A model generated the notes under the pieces. That model did no database searches, had not been told where the DNA came from, and saw only the letters and a list, made by a program, of their open reading frames with translations. Shown here piece after piece: positions 58,785 through 64,000 of a stretch of DNA of 64,000 bases. Each line of letters opens with the position of its first letter. The stretch's first letter is position 1. The position numbers and the translations under genes were made by a program. The DNA comes from Cucumibacter marinus DSM 18995. Its GTDB lineage: Bacteria > Pseudomonadota > Alphaproteobacteria > Rhizobiales > Devosiaceae. The DNA lies in the NCBI RefSeq assembly GCF_000429865.1, contig NZ_KE386977.1, positions 305,393 through 369,392 of the forward strand, in the 5' to 3' direction.

Positions 58785-60158
58785 CTAGTCGCCGAGCACC
58801 TCGGCGACGGCCTTGCGGGTTTTGCCCACCACGATATCCGCTTCCTCACGGGTGAGGCAGAGCGGCGGGGCAAAGCCGAGAATATCGCCCTGCGGCATGG
58901 CCCGGGCGATGACGCCTTCGGCCAGCAGTGCCGCCGCCATGCGCGGCCCCACTTTCTCGCTTGCATCGAAGAACGTGCGGCTGTCACGGTGTTTGACGAA
59001 CTCGACGGCGCACAACATCCCTTCGCCGCGCACATCGCCGACATTGGCATGGTTGCCAATCGCGTCCTGCATCTGCGCGTTGAGATAGGCACCGACCGAA
59101 CCGGCATTATCGATGAGCCCGAGCTTGTCGATCAGTTCCAGATTGGCGATGCCCGCCGCGGCCCCGATGGGATGCGCCGAATAGGTCCAGCCATGCCCGA
59201 TCGGGCCGTTTTCGTCGGTCCCTTTTTCCAGCACCGCCCAGACCTTGTCGCCTATGATCGAGCCCGACAGCGGCGCATAGGCCGAGGTGAGCCCCTTGGC
59301 GATGGTGATGATGTCGGGACGCATGCCGTAATGGTCCGACCCGAAGGCCGTACCAAGCCGCCCGAAGCCGGTGACCACCTCGTCCGCCACCAGGAGGATA
59401 TCGTGCTTGTCGAGCACGTCCTGGATCGCGGCCCAATAGCCTGCGGGCGGCGGCACAATGCCCCCGGTCCCGAGCACGGGCTCGCCGATGAAGGCAGCGA
59501 TCGTGTCCGCGCCTTCGCGGTCGATCAGCGCTTCGAGCTCGCTCACGCAATGCGCCACGAAGGCCTGTTCGCTCATGCCGAGGTCCGGCCGGCGGAAATA
59601 ATAGGGCGCCTCGGTATGGATGATCCGGTCGACGGGGAGATCGAACTTTTTGTGGAACAGTTCGAGCCCGGTCAGCGAACCGGTGGCCAGCCCCGAGCCA
59701 TGATAACCGCGCCAGCGCGAGATGATCTTCTTCTTCTCGGGCCGGCCCAGAATGTTGTTGTAGTACCAGATCAGCTTGATGTTGGTCTCGTTCGCATCCG
59801 AACCGCCGAGCCCGAAATAGACCTTGGACATGCTGTCAGGCGCGCGGTCGAGGATCATCTTGGCAAGGGTGATCGAGGCCTCGGTGCCGTGCCCCACATA
59901 AGCGTGGTAATAGGCCAGCTCATGGGCCTGTTTGGCGATCGCATCGGCGATCTCGGTGCGGCCATAGCCGACATTCACACAGTAAAGCCCGGCAAAAGCA
60001 TCGAGCAGGCGGTTGCCGTCACGATCCTCGATATAGACACCGGACCCACCGGTGACGATGCGGTTGGGCGACTCGCCGCGCGCATGCTGGGCGAGATGGG
60101 TCGAGGGATGGAACAGGTTCTCCCGGTCCCATTTGTCGAGTTGATCGTTGTGAAGCAT
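58785..60158 (-). CDS. Class III aminotransferase (Atf/DoeD-like)
   Basis: A 457-residue PLP enzyme. Lys in ITIAKGLTSAYAPLSG forms the internal aldimine, and IDREGADTIAAFIGEPVLGTGG and LLVADEVVTGFGRLG hold the conserved Glu and Asp. The sequence begins MLHNDQLDKWDRENLFHPST, typical of the aspartate-aminotransferase-family/omega-transaminase group. Its place after an aldehyde dehydrogenase, an Lrp-type regulator and the usp-TRAP pair matches atf of ectoine clusters, where it acts on diaminobutyrate, but putrescine-type substrates are also possible. AGGA precedes ATG 60158. Confidence 0.92.
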   Translation of the reverse strand: MLHNDQLDKWDRENLFHPSTHLAQHARGESPNRIVTGGSGVYIEDRDGNRLLDAFAGLYCVNVGYGRTEIADAIAKQAHELAYYHAYVGHGTEASITLAKMILDRAPDSMSKVYFGLGGSDANETNIKLIWYYNNILGRPEKKKIISRWRGYHGSGLATGSLTGLELFHKKFDLPVDRIIHTEAPYYFRRPDLGMSEQAFVAHCVSELEALIDREGADTIAAFIGEPVLGTGGIVPPPAGYWAAIQDVLDKHDILLVADEVVTGFGRLGTAFGSDHYGMRPDIITIAKGLTSAYAPLSGSIIGDKVWAVLEKGTDENGPIGHGWTYSAHPIGAAAGIANLELIDKLGLIDNAGSVGAYLNAQMQDAIGNHANVGDVRGEGMLCAVEFVKHRDSRTFFDASEKVGPRMAAALLAEGVIARAMPQGDILGFAPPLCLTREEADIVVGKTRKAVAEVLGD

Positions 60159-60204
60159 TTTTGGTCCTGTTCTTCTTTCCCCGCGAGGCGAGGCCGTTAA
60201 GCCC

Positions 60205-61695
60205 TCACCGCCAGTCGCGGCATACATATTTGACTTCAGTAAATTCTTCCATGCCGAGCCGGGCGCCCTCGCGGCCCATGCCCGACTGCTTCATGCCGCC
60301 AAAGGGGATCGGAGCCCCGGTCACCTTGGTGCGGTTGACCGCCACCATGCCGAATTGCAGCGCCCGCGACATGCGGTAGATCCGCCTGGGATCATTGGTG
60401 TGCACATAGGCGATCAGCCCGTATTCGGTGGCATTGGCTTTCGCGACCACATCGTCCTCATCGTCGAACACGGTGATGGCCGCGACCGGGCCGAAGGTTT
60501 CCTCGCGCATGATCAGCGCATCGTCGGGCACATCGACCAGAACCGTCGGCTCGAAGAACAAAGGACCTGCCGCATGAACCTTGCCGCCGGTGATGCACCG
60601 CGCCCCGCGTTCGAGGGCGTCGGCGACATGTTCGCGCTGCTTGGCGATGGCCTTCTCATTCATCAATGGCCCGATATCGGGGTCTTCCATGCCCGGACCG
60701 ACGCTCAGCGCCTCGGTGGCGGCCGCGAACCGCTTGCAGAATTCCTCGTGGATCGAGCGGTGCACGAAGAACCGGTTGGCCCCGAGGCAATCCTGACCGG
60801 AGGTCGCGAACTTCGCCTTGACCGCTTCTTCGACCGCCTGGTCGATATCCGCATCGTCAAAGGCGATGAACGGCGCATGCCCGCCCAGTTCCATCACCAG
60901 CCGCTTCACGGTTTCCGCCGACTGGCGATACAACAGCCGCCCGATCTCGGTCGATCCGGTGAAAGACAGGACCCGCACGCGGGCATCCTCGGTCCAGGCT
61001 CCGACGATCTCGGCGGCCTTGCCTGTCACCACGTTGAAAACACCGGCAGGCAGGCCTGCCCGTTCGCCAAGCACGGCAAGTGCAATCGCGGAGAACGGGG
61101 TCTCGCCAGAAGGATGCGCCACACAGGTGCAGCCGGCAGCCAGCGCCGCCCCGGCCTTGCGGGTCAGCATGGCGGCAGGGAAATTCCAGGGCGTGACCAG
61201 CGCGGCAACGCCTGCCGGTTCGCGCCACAGTTCCACTTCCGCATCGGGCAGATGCGAGGTGACCCCTTCGATATTCGGACGTTTGGCCTCTTCGGCAAAG
61301 AACTCGATGAAAGAGGCCGCATAGTCGATCTCGCCGCGCGACTCCGAAATCGGCTTGCCCTGCTCAAGGGTCATGATCAGCGCCAGGTCTTCCTTCGCGG
61401 CGACGATCAGGTCGAACCAGCGCCTGAGGATCGTCGAGCGTTCCTGGGGCAGCAGACCGGCCCAGCCGGCGAAGGCCGCCTCCGCCGCATCGACCGCGCG
61501 TCGCGCGACCTCGGCATTGAGTGCAGGCACCTGGCCCAGGAATTCGCCATTCGCCGGGTCGTTGACCGCGATCACGTCGCGGCCGGCGAACACCGGCTCA
61601 CCACCGATATAAGCCATCTCCGCCGCCAGTTCCGGATCACCGAGCCGAGCAGCAAGTGGCGAAAGCGCCTGCGGTTTTCGAGCCGCCTGTGCCAT
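60205..61695 (-). CDS. Aldehyde dehydrogenase, succinate-/aspartate-semialdehyde type (Ssd/DoeC-like)
   Basis: A 496-residue NAD(P)-dependent dehydrogenase. The catalytic Cys lies in TSGQDCLGANR, the general-base Glu in VMELGGHAPF and the oxyanion Asn in VTPWNFPAAM. The cofactor-binding position usually read as KPAExTP is AHPSGETP here (Lys to His), which may alter NAD/NADP preference. In ectoine degradation the equivalent enzyme oxidises aspartate semialdehyde and is often annotated as succinate-semialdehyde dehydrogenase. ATG 61695 is preferred over GTG 61704. It lies 46 bases before the aminotransferase on the same strand. Confidence 0.93.
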   Translation of the reverse strand: MAQAARKPQALSPLAARLGDPELAAEMAYIGGEPVFAGRDVIAVNDPANGEFLGQVPALNAEVARRAVDAAEAAFAGWAGLLPQERSTILRRWFDLIVAAKEDLALIMTLEQGKPISESRGEIDYAASFIEFFAEEAKRPNIEGVTSHLPDAEVELWREPAGVAALVTPWNFPAAMLTRKAGAALAAGCTCVAHPSGETPFSAIALAVLGERAGLPAGVFNVVTGKAAEIVGAWTEDARVRVLSFTGSTEIGRLLYRQSAETVKRLVMELGGHAPFIAFDDADIDQAVEEAVKAKFATSGQDCLGANRFFVHRSIHEEFCKRFAAATEALSVGPGMEDPDIGPLMNEKAIAKQREHVADALERGARCITGGKVHAAGPLFFEPTVLVDVPDDALIMREETFGPVAAITVFDDEDDVVAKANATEYGLIAYVHTNDPRRIYRMSRALQFGMVAVNRTKVTGAPIPFGGMKQSGMGREGARLGMEEFTEVKYVCRDWR

Positions 61696-61829
61696 TGGAC
61701 ACACCCCATCGTTTGCGGAAAATCATCCACCCAGACGATAGCGGGCAAAGCGTAGAACGTGACGCCAAACAAGACCGGCTTTACAAAAGGAAACTCTGCC
61801 ACCCGCGCCTGGCGGCGAAAGTTCATCTG

Positions 61830-62330
61830 TCAATCGGTTGCCGCGAAGAGCTCCACGGGTACGGGCTCCTCTTTCACCGGCATGGTCACGACGTAGGAAT
61901 AATAGCGATTGACCCCGATCTCTGCAGCCAGGAGTTGGTCGACAAGGTCCTGATAAGCCTCGAGATCGCGCACCACGACCTTGAGGAAATAGTCGATACC
62001 GCCGCCCACGGCCCAGCATTCGACGATCTCGGGAATATCGGCCATCGCCCTTTCGAATCGCGCAAAGTTCTCCGCGTGATGGGCTTCGAGCTCGATCTGG
62101 ACAAAGACCTGGGTCAGCGGCCCGAAGGCTTTCATCGAAACCTTGGCGCCATAGCGCTCGATGATACCCGCCTCTTCGAGGCGCTTGAGGCGCTCCCAGC
62201 AGGGGGTTGCGGACAGGTTGACCCGCTCCGCGAGCGCAGCCTTCGGGATACGCCCCTCCTTTTGCAGGATCGACAGAATCCGCACATCACGATTATCGAG
62301 CTTCAGCCGGCCGTGCTTGATCGAGGACAC
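61830..62330 (-). CDS. Lrp/AsnC-family regulator (AsnR/DoeX-like)
   Basis: About 166 residues. The HTH is RIPKAALAERVNLSATPCWERLKRLEEAG, and the C-terminal RAM ligand domain holds ECWAVGGGIDYFLKVVVRDLEAYQDLVDQLL. The start is uncertain: GTG 62330 gives a family-length protein, while an upstream in-frame start at 62393 is possible. AsnC-type regulators (AsnR, DoeX) lie in ectoine catabolic clusters and respond to intermediates such as diaminobutyrate or acetyl-diaminobutyrate. It precedes the ssd-atf pair on the same strand. Confidence 0.9.
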   Translation of the reverse strand: MSSIKHGRLKLDNRDVRILSILQKEGRIPKAALAERVNLSATPCWERLKRLEEAGIIERYGAKVSMKAFGPLTQVFVQIELEAHHAENFARFERAMADIPEIVECWAVGGGIDYFLKVVVRDLEAYQDLVDQLLAAEIGVNRYYSYVVTMPVKEEPVPVELFAATD

Positions 62331-62439
62331 GAGGTCTTTTCTGTTAGTGAAACGGGTGAGCAAGCATAGGTCGGCTTCGCCGCCCGCGTCCACCGCCCGG
62401 ACAGTGATTTACCCAAGAGCGAAGTGAAGCATCGCCATC

Positions 62440-62886
62440 CTATTTGATGACGAGGCAGGGAACCGGGGACAACCCGGTCACCTTGTGCGACACCGAACCG
62501 AGGAAGAAACCCTCGAGATCGCCATTCCCCCGGGCCCCGATCACGACGAGATCCGCATCATGCGCCTTGACGAAATCGACAATCGCGCGCGCCGGCTGAC
62601 CCCGCTTGGCAAAGGCCTCGACCTGTTCGATGCCGGCCTCGATGGCCCGCTCCTTGGCGGAACGGGCAATGTCCTTGGCGAAGTCATTCAGTGCCTTGTC
62701 CGGCGTCTCCGCCTGCTGCGAGCCGGCCCGCACCATTGAAAGCGAAGCTTCGAGCGGGCTGTGATGGCGGTATATGCACACCGTTGTCAGCTTGGCCTGA
62801 AAGCGCTTCGCCATTTCGATGGCAGCATCCACTGCCCGCATGGACTGATCCGACCCGTCCACGGCCACGACTATGTTCTTGAACAC
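62440..62886 (-). CDS. Universal stress protein associated with TRAP permease (TeaD-like)
   Basis: A 148-residue UspA-fold protein with the ATP-binding pattern GARGNGDLEGFFLGSVSHKV (GxxGx9G(S/T)) and the opening FKNIVVAVDGSDQS. Directly downstream of a TRAP large permease it corresponds to TeaD of Halomonas or Usp of Ruegeria, a nucleotide-binding regulator of ectoine uptake. The gap to the TRAP stop is 34 bases. ATP binding is inferred from motif only. Confidence 0.93.
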   Translation of the reverse strand: MFKNIVVAVDGSDQSMRAVDAAIEMAKRFQAKLTTVCIYRHHSPLEASLSMVRAGSQQAETPDKALNDFAKDIARSAKERAIEAGIEQVEAFAKRGQPARAIVDFVKAHDADLVVIGARGNGDLEGFFLGSVSHKVTGLSPVPCLVIK

Positions 62887-62920
62887 GATTTCCCTCCGTT
62901 TCTCTCCGGCCCCGTTGCGA

Positions 62921-64000
62921 TCAACGGAAGGCCAGATCCCTCAGGAACAACGCAATCTGCGGGAAGAAGATGAGGGCAATACTGACCCCGATCAGCATGA
63001 CGACGAAGGGTGGTGTCCCTCGTATGACGTCCATATATGGTCGCTTGAACACGGCTATCGCCGTGAAGATGTCGCAACCGAATGGTGGCGTCGCCGAGCC
63101 CACCGCGACCTGGAGGGTGATGATGACGCCGACCAGCACAGGATCGATGCCGAGATTGTCGACAATCGGCGTGAATACCGGCACCAGCACAAGGATGACG
63201 ACGATCGGATCGACGAACATGCAGCCCACAAAGAAGGCGATCGAGATCGCGATCAGCACGGTATAGGGCCCGGCCTGATCAAGCCCCAACCCGCCCAGGA
63301 TCATTTGCGGGATCTGCTGGAACGAGATCACCCAGGAGAAGGCTGCCCCGGCCGCCACCAGGATGAACACCACGGCGGTGATCATGCCGGTCGAGCGCGC
63401 GATATCGAGCAGATCGCGAAGCTGCAGCGAGCGGAAGACGACAAATTCGAGAATGATCGCGTAAAGGACGCAGACCGAAGCCGCTTCGGTGGGGCTGAAA
63501 ATGCCGCCATAGATGCCGCCCACAACGATCACCGGGAAACCGAGCGGCCATACCGCCCGGACAACCGACTGACCGCGCTCCTTCCAGCTCGCTTTCGGCT
63601 CGGTCGGAATGTCGTGCCTGATCGCGTAGAACACGCAATAGGCCGAGAACAGCGCCAGGATCAAAAGGCCCGGCCCCACACCGGCAATGAACAGTTCCGA
63701 AATCGACGTGCCCGAAATCACCCCATAGATGATCATCGCGATCGAGGGCGGGATCAGCATGGCGATATCGGAGGCGTTGATGATCAGCGCCAGGGAGAAA
63801 TTGTCCGAATAGCCGGATTTGAGCATTTTCGGGCGCAGCGGTCCGCCGATGGCCACCACCGTGGCCTGGGTCGAGCCCGACACCGCCCCGAACAGCGTGC
63901 AGCTCGCCGCAGTCGCCACCCCGAGCCCGCCGCGCACATGGCCGATGAACTTCATCACCATGTCAACGAGCCGGTCGGCCGAATGGCCCTTGGTGATGAT
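62921..64000 (-). CDS. TRAP transporter large permease subunit DctM/UehC-like (5' truncated by window edge)
   Basis: The visible part covers 360 codons; the frame stays open to the last base of the window, so the N-terminal part lies beyond it. It has repeated membrane helices with the family segments GAVSGSTQATVVAIGGPL, YSDNFSLALIINASDIAMLIPPSI and FVGCMFVDPIVVILVLVPVFTPI. Within the order TRAP permease, usp, asnR, ssd, atf it most likely belongs to an ectoine/hydroxyectoine importer (UehC/TeaC), but other TRAP substrates such as C4-dicarboxylates or keto acids cannot be excluded from this part. Confidence 0.92.
   Translation of the reverse strand: MITKGHSADRLVDMVMKFIGHVRGGLGVATAASCTLFGAVSGSTQATVVAIGGPLRPKMLKSGYSDNFSLALIINASDIAMLIPPSIAMIIYGVISGTSISELFIAGVGPGLLILALFSAYCVFYAIRHDIPTEPKASWKERGQSVVRAVWPLGFPVIVVGGIYGGIFSPTEAASVCVLYAIILEFVVFRSLQLRDLLDIARSTGMITAVVFILVAAGAAFSWVISFQQIPQMILGGLGLDQAGPYTVLIAISIAFFVGCMFVDPIVVILVLVPVFTPIVDNLGIDPVLVGVIITLQVAVGSATPPFGCDIFTAIAVFKRPYMDVIRGTPPFVVMLIGVSIALIFFPQIALFLRDLAFR

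Overview
The window looks like a stretch of chromosome from a GC-rich alphaproteobacterium, most likely a Hyphomicrobiales member. Supporting signs are a CcrM-type GANTC methyltransferase with a CtrA-like box in its leader, an F0-only atp operon (I-A-C-B'-B) separated from F1, a rhizobial-style chemotaxis set, an FdsGBACD formate dehydrogenase and many ATGA/GTGA gene overlaps. A Devosia/Pelagibacterium-like host would fit, but that is an inference from gene content and has not been tested. An ectoine-type uptake and breakdown module at the right edge would suit a marine or salt-tolerant organism.

Layout. 1-4.5 kb: a truncated PAS-GGDEF-EAL protein, YqgE, a DsbD-like periplasmic protein, a peroxiredoxin and a lipoprotein. 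4.6-7.4 kb: the ATP synthase F0 operon with a clear sigma70-type promoter. 7.5-15.6 kb: SMC, a DsbA-like protein, a DUF721/DciA-like protein, MutY, CcrM and RNase HII. 15.6-17.1 kb: about 1.5 kb with no credible gene, packed with inverted and direct repeats. 17.1-21.6 kb: a LivMHFG branched-chain amino-acid-type ABC transporter without its binding protein, then methylglyoxal synthase. 21.7-30.4 kb: a chemotaxis cluster (CheY2, CheB, CheR, CheD, a CheT/CheZ-like small protein, CheW, CheA, CheY1, STAS) interrupted by an ArsR-type regulator and a DUF318/ArsP-like permease. 30.6-33.8 kb: an ArsR-SRPBCC-GST operon, a 3-hydroxyisobutyryl-CoA hydrolase-like protein and gluconokinase. 34-40 kb: the formate dehydrogenase operon. 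40-46 kb: TetR-VOC divergent from an SDR reductase, and a CecR/YbhGFSR-like TetR-HlyD-ABC exporter. 46-54.9 kb: a PPOX flavoprotein, a VOC protein, tRNA-Ala(CGC), a periplasmic ClpP-fold/SH3 protein, Ada, an L,D-transpeptidase, a beta-barrel outer-membrane protein, LysR and methylmalonate-semialdehyde dehydrogenase. 55-58.7 kb: an accessory-looking cassette. 58.8-64 kb: aminotransferase, aldehyde dehydrogenase, Lrp-type regulator, universal stress protein and TRAP permease, in the order of part of the ectoine gene cluster.

The least explained part is 55.1-58.7 kb. A helical 381-residue protein is divergent from a tightly overlapping operon of a nucleoside-deoxyribosyltransferase-fold protein, a Ppx/GppA-like protein with altered active-site motif, a HAD phosphatase and a lone LuxR-type HTH protein. 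The first gene of the operon has clearly lower GC than its surroundings and an ACGT-palindrome operator in front of it. A second notable point is the small chemotaxis protein at 24840-25196, which combines a CheZ-like DxxxQ motif with a DDIELF tail that is also found at the end of CheD. No CRISPR array, integrase, transposase or rRNA was seen.
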